Source of the DNA: DASSBR01 sp035688265
Lineage (GTDB): Bacteria > Pseudomonadota > Gammaproteobacteria > Natronospirales > DASSBR01
Direction of reading: 5' to 3'
DNA length: 64,000 nt
Assembly (NCBI GenBank): GCA_035688265.1
Contig: DASSNE010000034.1
Span: forward strand, 32,128 to 96,127
Positions 24,921 to 34,155 of this stretch are shown piece by piece. The notes under the pieces are model-generated. The model worked only from the letters and a program-made list of their open reading frames with translations. It made no database searches and was not told the DNA's origin. Made by a program: the position numbers and the translations under genes. Every line of letters begins with the position of its first letter. Position 1 is the stretch's first letter.

Positions 24921-27900
24921 AATTGTGCCGGCGATATCGGCGAGCAATCGCCTCAGAGTTCATCGCCGTCCTTGGCTTGATATTGCTTTTGCCCGGGATT
25001 GCGAAGGCGCAAGCACCACAGTACGTCAATTCCTGGTTCACCAACGCCCAGGGCGCCGAGGTTCTGTGCGTCGGACTGAAAACGCCGCCCGAGACGGTGC
25101 CGGGCGACCTGATGTTGGCCGTTTTTACACTTGCCGATGGCACCCCTAACAAGGTCGGCCTGACGAGCATCGCCGCCCCCGACGGCTGGGCCCTCGTCAG
25201 CGATTCAGGTGGAACCGTGTTGGATCAGAATTCTACCGATTCAACGGGCTTCGGCATCCGCCAGGCTGTCTACTACCACATCGCGACCAGCAGCGAACCG
25301 GCGCAAGTCGCTGATCCGGATTGCTCGAAGCTACCCGGCAACTACATCTGGCACTTCAGCAATGACAACCCCGCAAATGCGAACAAAGGCATCCGCATCA
25401 TGGCCGGCATTGTCGTCTATCATGGTGTTGATGCAGCGGACCCGTTTGATGCCGTGAGCAGTGCGGCCGCCGTCAGCAGTAATTCCATTACCGCCCCGTC
25501 GATCACGACCACCTCGTCGAACGACATGCTTGTGGGCATTTTCGGCTCCGCCTCCAATGTCGGAAATGCGGGTTTTACGGCACCGGCGACAATGACAAGC
25601 CCGACCGGTTACAACGATAGTGCCGACGTCGTCACGGTCTACAATGAGCAGAGCGGCGCGGGACCGAACGGGGTGTCGCAGATGCTCGCGGACGAATTGT
25701 TCGCGGGGCCGGGCCCAACCGGCAATCGAATCGCGACGGGCATTTTCAGCAACGAGGCGGTTGCGGGGCAAATGCTCGCAATCCGCGGCTCGCGCCTCGA
25801 TCATTTCGTAATAGAAGCGACCGGCGGCGGCGCTATCGGCCAGCAAACGGCGGGGCAGAGCTTCGACGTCAGGATACTGGCCGTTGATTCCAGCGGCAAC
25901 GTCGTCACCGGATTTTCGGGCAGCGTCAACCTTACGTCCACCGGGACGCTGAGTGCGGGCGGCGGCACGACACCTGCCTTCAGCGACGGCGAGCTTGATA
26001 ATTATTCTGTCACGATCAGCAATACCGGCACCTTTGCACTGACGGTGACCGCGAGCGGCGACAGCACGATGACCGGCGTCAGTAATAACTTCAACGTGGT
26101 CGCGGGTGCGTTCGACCACCTGGCGTTGGTGATGCCGGCTGCGACCAATGCGGGCGCGATCTTCCCGGTTACCGTTAGTGCAGTGGATTCGAATGGCAAT
26201 ATCGTTGCGGGCTTCAACGATGTTGTGGCATTGAGTTCGACCGATCCGGACGCAATACTGCCGCCTCCAACAGCATTGGTTGATGGCACCGCGACGTTCT
26301 CCGTGGCGCTTTATTCGGCGCCTCAACAAACGACCATTACTACGTCGGACACGACGAATTCGGGGGTCAGTCCGGCTTCCGGCGTGATTACCGTCAATGT
26401 TTTGACGAGTGGATTCAACGCCTTTGATACGGATACCCCCGCCGGAAATACGGTCGGATCCATCAAGACCAAGATAGCAGGTCAGCCAGTATCGCTCGAC
26501 ATCATATCGCTGGCGAACGGCAACTATAACGGGACGGTTACCGTTGAATTGATTGGCGACAATACCGGTTTCCCGACCGGCTGTCCGGCGGGCGTCGTTC
26601 CGGCAGGTACAACTGATTCAACCGGCTGGGTCGGGCTGCAGCAGTGGACCTTCGATTTCAAGGCCGTGAGCGGCAACCGTGCGACGATGCCGGCTTTTAC
26701 CGAAACCAACGCCTGGCGCGAAGCGCGCATTTTGATATCCGACGGCAATCAGACGTATTGCTCCAACGACCTGTTTGCCATCCGGCCGGACCATCTGGGA
26801 CTGGTGCAGGTGCAGGATGCCACGAGAACCACGACAGGAACCGTCAACACGCTGAATGTCGCGTCGGTGGGTAACACGCACGTTCACAATGCGGGCAGGC
26901 CCTTTCGAATTGCGGCGACCGGGATGGATGTCAACGGCAATGTTACCTCGAATTACGACGGTAGCCCGGAGCCCGTTCTTCCTCTGCAGCCGGCAATAGC
27001 CGGTTGTTCAAGTTGCGTGCCGGGCACGCTCGACGTCGGCATTTGGAACGCGAGCGGCGGAACCGTCGTCACGACAACGGCAACCTACAGCGAGGCGGGG
27101 GCCTTCGCCACCAGGCTGGTCGACAAGCATTTTGCGGACATCGATCTTGGCGACGGTTCGACCGAGGCGCAACGCTATATCTATTCCGGCACGCTGACCA
27201 TCGGCCGCTTTGTACCCGACAAGTTTGTCGCGACATTTACGCAGGCACCCCGATTCGCGACCGGTTGCACCGCGTTCACCTATCTGGGCCAGCCATTTAC
27301 CTTTGACACCGCGCCGGTGATTACCGTCACCGCACAAAATGCCGCCGGCGAGCCCACCATGAACTACGCGGCCATTAAGGCCGATCCGGCCGATCCGTTC
27401 GGTCGATTGACCAGTTCGAGCCTGTCGGCGGCGAACGCCGGGTGGCCCAGTGCCGGCGCAGCAAGCGGCGGCTACAGCGAGACCGATAATTCCGCCGGCG
27501 GCAGCCACCTGCTTGATCTGGCCGCGGTGCCGGCGATCAACGCGATTACGATAGTGTCCATCAGCGGCAGCACTGCCACGCTCACATTTCCCGCCGGTAC
27601 GACACTGGATGTCGAAAAAATCAGCAACGGTGCCGGCGCGTCGGGCGAGCCGCCGTTCAACGCCGATATCGACCTGAGCCTTTACGTAACGGATGCCGAC
27701 GCGGTGCAGACGACAACGGCGCCTGTTCTCTACGCCGACATTCCTTTCAGCGGAGGAAGTGAAATGCGCTATGGACGCGTGTTCATGAATACCGCCGTCG
27801 GTTCGGAACTGTTGCCGCTGCCCGTAGAGATGGTGGCGCAATACTACAAGGCGGCCGACACCGGCTTTGTCACCAACGCCGCCGACGGTTGTACCACGGT

Positions 27901-28183
27901 GACAATGCCCGGTACGTTCGCGGTGAACAAGGGAGCAACCGAAACCGGCAGCACCACGCCGACATTTACCACGGCCGCCGCCGGCAGCTTCGGGCTGGTG
28001 TTGTCGGCGCCGGGCGAAGGGCATGACGGCGGCGCCGATCTGACAGCTACTGTACCGTCATGGCTTCGATTCGACTGGAACGGTGACGGCATTTACAGCG
28101 ACAACCCGACGAGCCGTGCCACTTTCGGTCTATACGAAGGAACCCCGCACCGCGTCTATCAGCAAGAAGTGGTGGGCCCGTAA
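24917..28183 (+). CDS. mshQ: MshQ-like large surface protein (tip adhesin candidate)
   Basis: 1088 aa from ATG 24917. A signal peptide (about residues 1-32, ending GIAKAQA) is followed by: a beta-rich N-terminal domain (about 33-290) with PDGWALVSD and YYHIATSSEPAQ segments; two tandem Ig-like repeats, each starting DHF/DHL and carrying AVDSSGNVVTGF or AVDSNGNIVAGF (about 294-395 and 399-495); and a long C-terminal region (about 620-1085, from RPDHLGLVQVQD) resembling the DUF6701 domain of MshQ. It ends VPSWLRFDWNGDG...YQQEVVGP, the MshQ family ending. No membrane anchor follows, so it is probably exported and attached to the pilus. Last gene of the operon. Confidence 0.88.
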   Translation: MKLCRRYRRAIASEFIAVLGLILLLPGIAKAQAPQYVNSWFTNAQGAEVLCVGLKTPPETVPGDLMLAVFTLADGTPNKVGLTSIAAPDGWALVSDSGGTVLDQNSTDSTGFGIRQAVYYHIATSSEPAQVADPDCSKLPGNYIWHFSNDNPANANKGIRIMAGIVVYHGVDAADPFDAVSSAAAVSSNSITAPSITTTSSNDMLVGIFGSASNVGNAGFTAPATMTSPTGYNDSADVVTVYNEQSGAGPNGVSQMLADELFAGPGPTGNRIATGIFSNEAVAGQMLAIRGSRLDHFVIEATGGGAIGQQTAGQSFDVRILAVDSSGNVVTGFSGSVNLTSTGTLSAGGGTTPAFSDGELDNYSVTISNTGTFALTVTASGDSTMTGVSNNFNVVAGAFDHLALVMPAATNAGAIFPVTVSAVDSNGNIVAGFNDVVALSSTDPDAILPPPTALVDGTATFSVALYSAPQQTTITTSDTTNSGVSPASGVITVNVLTSGFNAFDTDTPAGNTVGSIKTKIAGQPVSLDIISLANGNYNGTVTVELIGDNTGFPTGCPAGVVPAGTTDSTGWVGLQQWTFDFKAVSGNRATMPAFTETNAWREARILISDGNQTYCSNDLFAIRPDHLGLVQVQDATRTTTGTVNTLNVASVGNTHVHNAGRPFRIAATGMDVNGNVTSNYDGSPEPVLPLQPAIAGCSSCVPGTLDVGIWNASGGTVVTTTATYSEAGAFATRLVDKHFADIDLGDGSTEAQRYIYSGTLTIGRFVPDKFVATFTQAPRFATGCTAFTYLGQPFTFDTAPVITVTAQNAAGEPTMNYAAIKADPADPFGRLTSSSLSAANAGWPSAGAASGGYSETDNSAGGSHLLDLAAVPAINAITIVSISGSTATLTFPAGTTLDVEKISNGAGASGEPPFNADIDLSLYVTDADAVQTTTAPVLYADIPFSGGSEMRYGRVFMNTAVGSELLPLPVEMVAQYYKAADTGFVTNAADGCTTVTMPGTFAVNKGATETGSTTPTFTTAAAGSFGLVLSAPGEGHDGGADLTATVPSWLRFDWNGDGIYSDNPTSRATFGLYEGTPHRVYQQEVVGP

Positions 28184-28245
28184 GCCTTCATTGACAGGCG
28201 GCCAATCTTCACCCCCAAGTGGCCCCATTTGGGGTTTCAGACCGG

Positions 28246-28274
28246 TTGTTGCCGCGAACGGCGACGGTCATAAT
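28246..28274 (+). promoter_or_regulatory. Candidate promoter for the outer-membrane protein gene
   Basis: TTGTTG (28246-28251) and CATAAT (28269-28274, 5/6) are 17 bp apart, 27 bp upstream of the ATG at 28301. A short imperfect hairpin (CCCCAA 28213-28218 with TTGGGG 28229-28234) lies upstream and could end msh transcription, but it lacks a convincing T-run. Confidence 0.45.
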
Positions 28275-28300
28275 CCGCCCAACAACAATGGGAGTACGCG

Positions 28301-28969
28301 ATGAAAGTTATCGCAGGTTTCGTTTGTCTCGCGGTATTCGCCGGCGCGCCCGCGCTGGCATCGGCACAGGACATCCACGAGCCGTTGTTCGAGAACGGCT
28401 CGTATATCAGCTTTTTCGGCGGCGTCACCGACCTGCACCACCACAGCTTTACGGTGCCGGCCGGCCATGTGGGCGTGTCGCCTGAAAACGGTGCCGCTTT
28501 CGTTCTAAGCGGCGGGCACGATTACGGCCGCGTCTGGCCACTCGGTCACGTGCGCGTCGAGATCGGGCTGGGTTATCGATTCAATGCGGTCGATACGCTG
28601 TCGTTGCCCGGCGGCATCGAGATGCCGAATCCGTCCGGCCGGGCGCGCGTCTGGAGCCTGACCTACAACGTCATCAATGATTTTCGCTCCGGTACCGGCT
28701 TCGATCCGTACATCGGCCTCGGCATCGGCTACGGTCACGTCGAAATGAACTACACGGCCAGCGGCGGCAACCTGCTGAAAGGTAGCGACAACGGCTTTGC
28801 GTGGCAGGCCATGATCGGCTTTCGCTCCGCACTGACGACGCATCTGAATCTGGACGTGAGCTGGCGATATTTCACCCTGGGCAACCTGCAGATCGATACG
28901 TCAGCCGGCTCTGTCTCTCCGAGTTATCAATCCGACGCGGTGCTGGTTGGTCTGACCTACACGTTCTAG
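28301..28969 (+). CDS. Outer-membrane beta-barrel protein (OmpA-like/OmpW-like size class)
   Basis: 222 aa with a cleavable signal peptide (MKVIAGFVCLAVFAGAPALASAQ). The rest alternates hydrophobic and polar residues in short strands (VRVEIGLGYRF, FDPYIGLGIGYGHVEMNY, FAWQAMIGFRSAL, LNLDVSWRYFTLG) and ends with an aromatic residue (LVGLTYTF), as barrel proteins do for BAM recognition. The predicted form is an 8-stranded barrel. The ligand or function is unknown. It follows mshQ after 117 bp but has its own likely promoter and need not belong to the pilus. Confidence 0.8.
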   Translation: MKVIAGFVCLAVFAGAPALASAQDIHEPLFENGSYISFFGGVTDLHHHSFTVPAGHVGVSPENGAAFVLSGGHDYGRVWPLGHVRVEIGLGYRFNAVDTLSLPGGIEMPNPSGRARVWSLTYNVINDFRSGTGFDPYIGLGIGYGHVEMNYTASGGNLLKGSDNGFAWQAMIGFRSALTTHLNLDVSWRYFTLGNLQIDTSAGSVSPSYQSDAVLVGLTYTF

Positions 28970-28985
28970 GGATTTCCTGCCGGGG

Positions 28986-29579
28986 TTACGGCGGATTTTT
29001 GCCGCGCGGAAAGTTGAACGCGCCGCTGCGGTGATTGCCGTTGGGGAACTGCGAGGCCGAATTCTGCTGATTCAGCACCGACCGGTGCCGCACGTAGAAC
29101 GTCACCGGCGCCGCCTGCGCCACGGTTTTGCCGTCGCCGGCGACGATGCTGACGTTCAGCGTGTGTGTCCCGCGAACGACATGGGTCAGCGTGATCGACG
29201 TCGCGCGACTGTTGCCGATGTGCTTGCCGTCCAGCGCGTAGACGATCGTATCGCCGCGGCGCAGCGGCGGATCGACCACCACGGCCACCGGCACCTTGCC
29301 GTCATTGGCGTGAACGGTTGCCTTCGGCGCGGGCGACGTGACCGCGAGCTTGTCGTACGGCTTGGCCGCGGTTGTTTTGCCGTTCGCAGTCGGTGACGGC
29401 GGCGGCGCGGCAAAACTCGACAGGCCGGGCAGGTCGACCTTCCTGGCGCCGGGATGCGGTTGGTCCGAGTAGTGCACCACGCCGTTTTTGTCGGTCCACT
29501 TGTACATCGTGGTGTGGGTGGCGGCGTAGGCCGGCGCCACCCACAGGGCCGCGAACAGAATTAACGTAATCTGCTTCAT
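28986..29579 (-). CDS. DUF4124-domain periplasmic protein
   Basis: 197 aa. A signal peptide (MKQITLILFAALWVAPAYA) is followed by the DUF4124 signature MYKWTDKNGVVHYSDQPHPGA (about residues 25-45), a Pro/Ala/Thr linker, and an Ig-like beta domain (about 78-168: VVDPPLRRGDTIVYALDGKHIG ... HTLNVSIVAGDG). The last 30 residues are Asn/Ser-rich and probably disordered. Proteins of this kind lie next to glnA in many gammaproteobacteria, as here, 21 bp downstream of it. Function unknown. Confidence 0.85.
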   Translation of the reverse strand: MKQITLILFAALWVAPAYAATHTTMYKWTDKNGVVHYSDQPHPGARKVDLPGLSSFAAPPPSPTANGKTTAAKPYDKLAVTSPAPKATVHANDGKVPVAVVVDPPLRRGDTIVYALDGKHIGNSRATSITLTHVVRGTHTLNVSIVAGDGKTVAQAAPVTFYVRHRSVLNQQNSASQFPNGNHRSGAFNFPRGKNPP

Positions 29580-29600
29580 GCGCCCATTATAGGCGAGCGC

Positions 29601-31010
29601 TCAGGCGCTGTAGTACATCTCGAATTCAATCGGATGAGTGGTCATTCTGAGGCGCTGTACGTCGTGCGACTTGAGCTTGATGTACGAGTCGATCAAATCG
29701 TCGCTGAACACGTCGCCCGCCTTCAGGAAGTCGCGGTCGCGATCCAGCGATTCCAGCGCCTGTTCGAGCGAAAAACACACCTGCGGCACGTTCTTTTCCT
29801 CTTCCGGCGGCAGGTTGTAGAGATCCTTGTCCATCGGCTCGCCCGGGTGAATCTTGTTCTGAATGCCGTCGAGGCCGGCGAGCATCATCGCGCTGAACAG
29901 GAAGTATGGATTCGCCATGCCGTCCGGGAAACGCACTTCGATGCGGCGCGCCTTCGGGTTGGTAATGTGCGGAATTCGGATCGATGCCGAGCGGTTGCGT
30001 GCCGAGTAGGCCAGCATGACCGGCGCCTCGAAGCCCGGCACCAGGCGCTTGTAGCTGTTGGTGCTGGGATTGGCAAACGCGTTCAGCGCGCGCGCGTGGC
30101 GGATGATGCCGCCGATGTAGTACAGCGCCGTCTCGGACAACCCGCTGTAGCCGTCGCCGGTGAACAGGTTCTTGCCGTCCTTTGCCAGCGACTGGTGCAC
30201 GTGCATGCCGCTGCCGTTGTCGCCGACCAGCGGCTTGGGCATGAAGGTCGCCGTTTTGCCGTAACTCGCCGCGACGTTCATGACCACGTACTTGAATGCC
30301 TGCACTTCGTCGGCCTTGCGCACCAGCGTGTTGAAGGCCACGCCGATCTCGCACTGGCCGGCGGTCGCGACCTCGTGGTGGTGCACCTCGGTTTTGAGGC
30401 CGAACTCCTCGAGCGCGATGCACATCGCGGCGCGGATGTCGTTCAGCGAGTCGACCGGCGGCACCGGATAATAGCCACCCTTGAGCCCGGGCCGGTGGCC
30501 CAGGTTGCCTTCCTCGAACCGGCGCCTGGAACTCCAGAAGCCTTCCTGCGAATCAATCTCGTGGAATGCGCTGTTGATCGACGAGCCCCAGCGCACGTCG
30601 TCGAAGATGAAGAATTCGTTCTCGGGGCCGAAGAAGGCGGTGTCCGCAATGCCGGTTGACTTGAGGTAAGCCTCGGCGCGGCGCGCCAGCGAGCGCGGGT
30701 CGCGGTCGTAACCCTGCATCGTCGCGGGCTCCACCACGTCGCAGACCAGGCTCAGCGTGGGCTCCTCGCAGAACACGTCGAGCGCCGCGCTCGCCGGATC
30801 CGGCATCAGGATCATGTCGGACTCGTGAATGCCCTTCCAGCCGGCGATCGACGAGCCATCGAACATCCGGCCTTCCTCGAACAGCGATTCGTCCAGGCTG
30901 TGCGCCGGCGCGCTCAAATGCTGTTCCTTGCCTTTGGCGTCGGTGAAACGAAAGTCGACGAAACGAATGTCCTTGTCCTCGATGAGCTTCAGGACTTCTT
31001 TGGGTTGCAT
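29601..31010 (-). CDS. glnA: Glutamine synthetase, type I
   Basis: 469 aa from ATG 31010 (MQPKEVLKLIED); an in-frame upstream start at 31049 would add 13 unrelated residues. It makes glutamine from glutamate, ammonia and ATP as a dodecamer. The beta-grasp segment, FFGPENEFFIFD, the metal site GSGMHVHQSL and NRSASIRIP are conserved. The adenylylation site is Tyr398 in KDLYNLPPEE, so activity should be controlled by GlnE. It is followed by the DUF4124 gene; ntrBC is not in the window. Confidence 0.97.
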   Translation of the reverse strand: MQPKEVLKLIEDKDIRFVDFRFTDAKGKEQHLSAPAHSLDESLFEEGRMFDGSSIAGWKGIHESDMILMPDPASAALDVFCEEPTLSLVCDVVEPATMQGYDRDPRSLARRAEAYLKSTGIADTAFFGPENEFFIFDDVRWGSSINSAFHEIDSQEGFWSSRRRFEEGNLGHRPGLKGGYYPVPPVDSLNDIRAAMCIALEEFGLKTEVHHHEVATAGQCEIGVAFNTLVRKADEVQAFKYVVMNVAASYGKTATFMPKPLVGDNGSGMHVHQSLAKDGKNLFTGDGYSGLSETALYYIGGIIRHARALNAFANPSTNSYKRLVPGFEAPVMLAYSARNRSASIRIPHITNPKARRIEVRFPDGMANPYFLFSAMMLAGLDGIQNKIHPGEPMDKDLYNLPPEEEKNVPQVCFSLEQALESLDRDRDFLKAGDVFSDDLIDSYIKLKSHDVQRLRMTTHPIEFEMYYSA

Positions 31011-31057
31011 GGGACGGCGAGCCTCCGAGGTGGGAGTGGATGGGGGCAACGGCGCGT

Positions 31058-31063
31058 ATTATA
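31058..31063 (-). promoter_or_regulatory. Perfect -10 element upstream of glnA
   Basis: On the minus strand TATAAT (complement of 31058-31063) is 47 bp before the glnA ATG. No good -35 lies at 16-18 bp, and no sigma-54 GG/GC element was found in the 147-bp gap. Confidence 0.5.
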
Positions 31064-31119
31064 CAGAAGGCCGCGGCCGCAAACGCGCCTCGAACGTGCA
31101 TCAAAGGCGTGCGCCGGGC

Positions 31120-31125
31120 TATACT
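31120..31125 (+). promoter_or_regulatory. -10 element upstream of glyQ
   Basis: TATACT lies 32 bp before the glyQ ATG, with only a weak -35 (TGCATC at 17 bp). Together with the glnA -10 it makes the gap a divergent promoter region. Confidence 0.4.
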
Positions 31126-31157
31126 GCGGCGTTTGTTTGCGGGCGAAAGCCTTGCCG

Positions 31158-32072
31158 ATGACGACCATAAACCCGACACCGCCAGCCGATTTCCAAAGCG
31201 TGATCTTCGCCCTGCAGCAGTACTGGGCGGCGCACGGCTGCGCCATTCTGCAGCCGTACGACATGGAAATGGGCGCCGGCACATTTCACACCGGCACCTT
31301 CCTGCGCGCGATCGGCCCGGAGCCGTGGGCGGCGGCCTACGTGCAGCCGTGCCGGCGGCCGACCGACGGGCGCTACGGCGACAATCCCAACCGGCTGCAG
31401 CGCTATTACCAGTTCCAGACGGTGATCAAGCCGTCGCCGCTCGATATCCAGGACCTGTACATCGGCTCGCTGGCGGCGCTCGGCATCGATCCGCTGGTGC
31501 ACGACATCCGCTTTGTCGAGGACAACTGGGAGTCGCCGACGCTGGGCGCCTGGGGACTCGGCTGGGAGGTCTGGCTGAACGGCATGGAAATCAGCCAGTT
31601 CACCTACTTCCAGCAGGCGGGCGGCCTCGAATGCCGGCCGGTGACGGGCGAACTGACTTACGGTCTCGAACGCATCGCGATGTATCTGCAGGGCGTGGAC
31701 AGCGTGTACGACCTTGCGTGGAACGACCGCGGCCTGTCGTATGGCGACGTGTTCCACCAGAACGAAGTCGAGATGTCGAAGTACAACTTCGAGGAAGCCA
31801 ATGTCGCCGCGCTGTTCGCCGCGTTCGACACCTGCGAAAGCGAATGCCGGCGGCTGCTCGAAGACGCGCTGCCGCTGCCGGCCTACGAGATGGTGATGAA
31901 GGCCTCGCACGCCTTCAATCTGCTCGATGCCCGCCACGCGATCTCGGTCACCGAGCGCCAACGTTTCATCCTGCGCGTGCGCGCGCTGTCGCGCGCCGTC
32001 GCGGAAGCCTGGTACGCGAGTCGCGAGGCGCTGGGTTTTCCGCTGTGCGATCGGGAGGCAGCGAATGGCTGA
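31158..32072 (+). CDS. glyQ: Glycyl-tRNA synthetase alpha subunit
   Basis: 304 aa from ATG 31158. It is the catalytic subunit of the alpha2-beta2 glycyl-tRNA synthetase and activates glycine. Conserved segments: FQSVIFALQQYWAAHGCAILQPYDMEMGAGTFH, RRPTDGRYGDNPNRLQRYYQFQTVIKPSP and FTYFQQAGGLECRPVTGELTYGLERIAMYLQG. Its 3' end overlaps glyS by 8 bp, keeping the two subunits in step. Confidence 0.97.
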   Translation: MTTINPTPPADFQSVIFALQQYWAAHGCAILQPYDMEMGAGTFHTGTFLRAIGPEPWAAAYVQPCRRPTDGRYGDNPNRLQRYYQFQTVIKPSPLDIQDLYIGSLAALGIDPLVHDIRFVEDNWESPTLGAWGLGWEVWLNGMEISQFTYFQQAGGLECRPVTGELTYGLERIAMYLQGVDSVYDLAWNDRGLSYGDVFHQNEVEMSKYNFEEANVAALFAAFDTCESECRRLLEDALPLPAYEMVMKASHAFNLLDARHAISVTERQRFILRVRALSRAVAEAWYASREALGFPLCDREAANG

Positions 32073-34155
32073 GGACTTCCTGGTCGAAATCGGCACCGAG
32101 GAGCTGCCGCCCAGGCGGTTGCGCGCATTCGGGCGCGATTTTCACGAACGCGTGGTCAAAGCGGTGAGCGCGGCCGGGCTGATCGATGCGGGTGCCGCAT
32201 CTGAGTGGTACTGCTCGCCACGGCGCCTCGCGGTGCTGATTCCGGACGTGCGCTCCGCTGAACCGGACCGGGTCGAGGAGCGACTGGGGCCGGCGGTCAC
32301 CGCGGCCTTTGATGCCGGCGGCAAGCCGACCAAGGCGGCCGAAGGCTTCGCGCGGTCCTGCGGCGTGGCCGTCGATGAACTTAAACGGCGGCAAACCGAT
32401 AAGGGCGAGCGGCTGGCATACCGGCAGCAAGTCAACGGCCGGCCCGCGGCGTCCGTGCTCGCCGAAGCAGTCGCGACGGCCGTCTCCGGCATGTCGATTC
32501 CGCGGCGGATGCGCTGGGGCGCGGGCGACGCCGGTTTCATCCGCCCGGTGCACTGGCTGGTCATGCTGCATGGCAACGAAGTTGTCGAGTGCGAATTACT
32601 GGGCGTCGCCGCCGGCCGCGAAACCCGCGGGCATCGCTTTCATCATCCCGAGCCAATCAAGGTCACCTCGCCGTCGGACTACGCGGCGCTGTTGCGCAAG
32701 TCGGGCCACGTCGAGGTGGATGACAGCGCCGGCCATCTGGCGGCAGTCATTCAGGGACAGGCCATTGGCGCGGCGCAGCGAGCCGGCGGCCACGCGGCCG
32801 AAGCGCCTGATCTGGCCACCGAAGTCGCGGCGCTGGTCGAGTGGCCGGTACCGATTGTCGGCAGCTTCGCGGCCGACTTTCTGGCGCTGCCGGAAGAGGT
32901 CGTGGTCGCCGTGCTCGAAGGCCAGCAGCGCTACTTCCCGATCCGCGACGCCGACGACCAGCTGATGCCGCACTTCGTCGCGATCGGCAACATCGACAGC
33001 CGCGATCCCGACGCGATCCGCCGCGGCAATGAGCGCGTCGTGCGCCCGCGCCTGGCGGACGCGATGTTCTTCTGGCAAACGGACCTCAAGACGCCACTGG
33101 CGAAACGCGCGGCCGAGCTCGAGGAGATCGTTTTTCAGGCCGGCCTTGGCAGCCTGGCGGACAAGGCGCAGCGTATCGCAGCGCTCGCGGCCGAGGTGGC
33201 GCCGGGCGATGACGTTGATGCTGCGTTGCTCGCGCGGGCGGCAAGCCTGTGCAAGTGCGACCTGGTGACCGACATGGTGGGCGAATTCCCGGAGCTGCAG
33301 GGCATCATGGGCGGCCACTACGCGGCCGCCGACGGCGAGCCTGCAGCGGTCGCCGAAGCAATTCGGGAGCATTATCTCCCGCAGCAGTCCGGTGACCCGA
33401 TTCCCGCCAGCGCCATCGGTCAGCGACTCGCAATCGCGGACAAGCTCGACACGATCGCCGGCGTTTTTGCACTGGGGAAGCGGCCGAGCGGCGACCGGGA
33501 CCCGTTTGCACTGCGCCGCGCGGCAGCGGGCATCGTGCGTATCGCACTCGAAGCGCCGCTGGACATTGAGCTGGCGAAGTTGATCGGCGCCGCCGTCGCG
33601 GCACAACCGGTGCCGGTAAAGGACCGGGCCGCGCTGATTGCCGACATCCGCGCGTTTATCCTCGACCGGCTGCGCAGCCAGTACGACATCCGCATCGACG
33701 TGGTCGATGCCGTGCTGGCGCTCGAGCTGGATAATCCGGCGGATATCGATGCGCGCATCACGGCGCTCGCCGCGTTCGTCGATCAACCGGCGGCGCAATC
33801 GCTGGCGGCTGCCAACAAGCGTTGTGCGAATATTTTGCGCCAGGCTGACATGACGGGCGACCGATCGCCAAAGGCCGAAGACCTGATAGAAGCCGCGGAA
33901 GTCGATTTGTATGACGCCATCGAGGCGTCGCGCGATGACGTGGCCGCGCGGGTCGCGGAGCGCGATTACAAGGCGGCGCTGGCGACGCTCGCCACACTGC
34001 GCGAGCCCGTCGACAAGTTCTTCGACGACGTGCTGGTGATGGACGAGCGCGCCGACGTGCGCCTCAACCGGCTCGCGCTGCTCGATTCGCTGCACCGCCT
34101 GTTTTCAACCACGGCGGATTGGGCCCGCATTCAAGTCGAAAGTGAACGAAGCTAA
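32065..34155 (+). CDS. glyS: Glycyl-tRNA synthetase beta subunit
   Basis: 696 aa from ATG 32065 with a GGGAGG site. It recognises tRNA-Gly in the bacterial heterotetramer. N-terminal MAEDFLVEIGTEELPPRRL, MRWGAGDAGFIRPVHWLVML, the HD-like region (LADAMFFWQTDLKTPL ... MVGEFPELQGIMGGHYA) and the C-terminal anticodon-binding domain (about residues 590-690, ending FFDDVLVMDERADVRLNRLALL) are all present. It overlaps gmhB by 14 bp. Confidence 0.97.
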   Translation: MAEDFLVEIGTEELPPRRLRAFGRDFHERVVKAVSAAGLIDAGAASEWYCSPRRLAVLIPDVRSAEPDRVEERLGPAVTAAFDAGGKPTKAAEGFARSCGVAVDELKRRQTDKGERLAYRQQVNGRPAASVLAEAVATAVSGMSIPRRMRWGAGDAGFIRPVHWLVMLHGNEVVECELLGVAAGRETRGHRFHHPEPIKVTSPSDYAALLRKSGHVEVDDSAGHLAAVIQGQAIGAAQRAGGHAAEAPDLATEVAALVEWPVPIVGSFAADFLALPEEVVVAVLEGQQRYFPIRDADDQLMPHFVAIGNIDSRDPDAIRRGNERVVRPRLADAMFFWQTDLKTPLAKRAAELEEIVFQAGLGSLADKAQRIAALAAEVAPGDDVDAALLARAASLCKCDLVTDMVGEFPELQGIMGGHYAAADGEPAAVAEAIREHYLPQQSGDPIPASAIGQRLAIADKLDTIAGVFALGKRPSGDRDPFALRRAAAGIVRIALEAPLDIELAKLIGAAVAAQPVPVKDRAALIADIRAFILDRLRSQYDIRIDVVDAVLALELDNPADIDARITALAAFVDQPAAQSLAAANKRCANILRQADMTGDRSPKAEDLIEAAEVDLYDAIEASRDDVAARVAERDYKAALATLATLREPVDKFFDDVLVMDERADVRLNRLALLDSLHRLFSTTADWARIQVESERS

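Noticed and set aside
28205..28240. Terminator after mshQ
   Set aside because: The hairpin CCCCAA/TTGGGG is short and lacks a T-run, so it is mentioned only beside the promoter entry.
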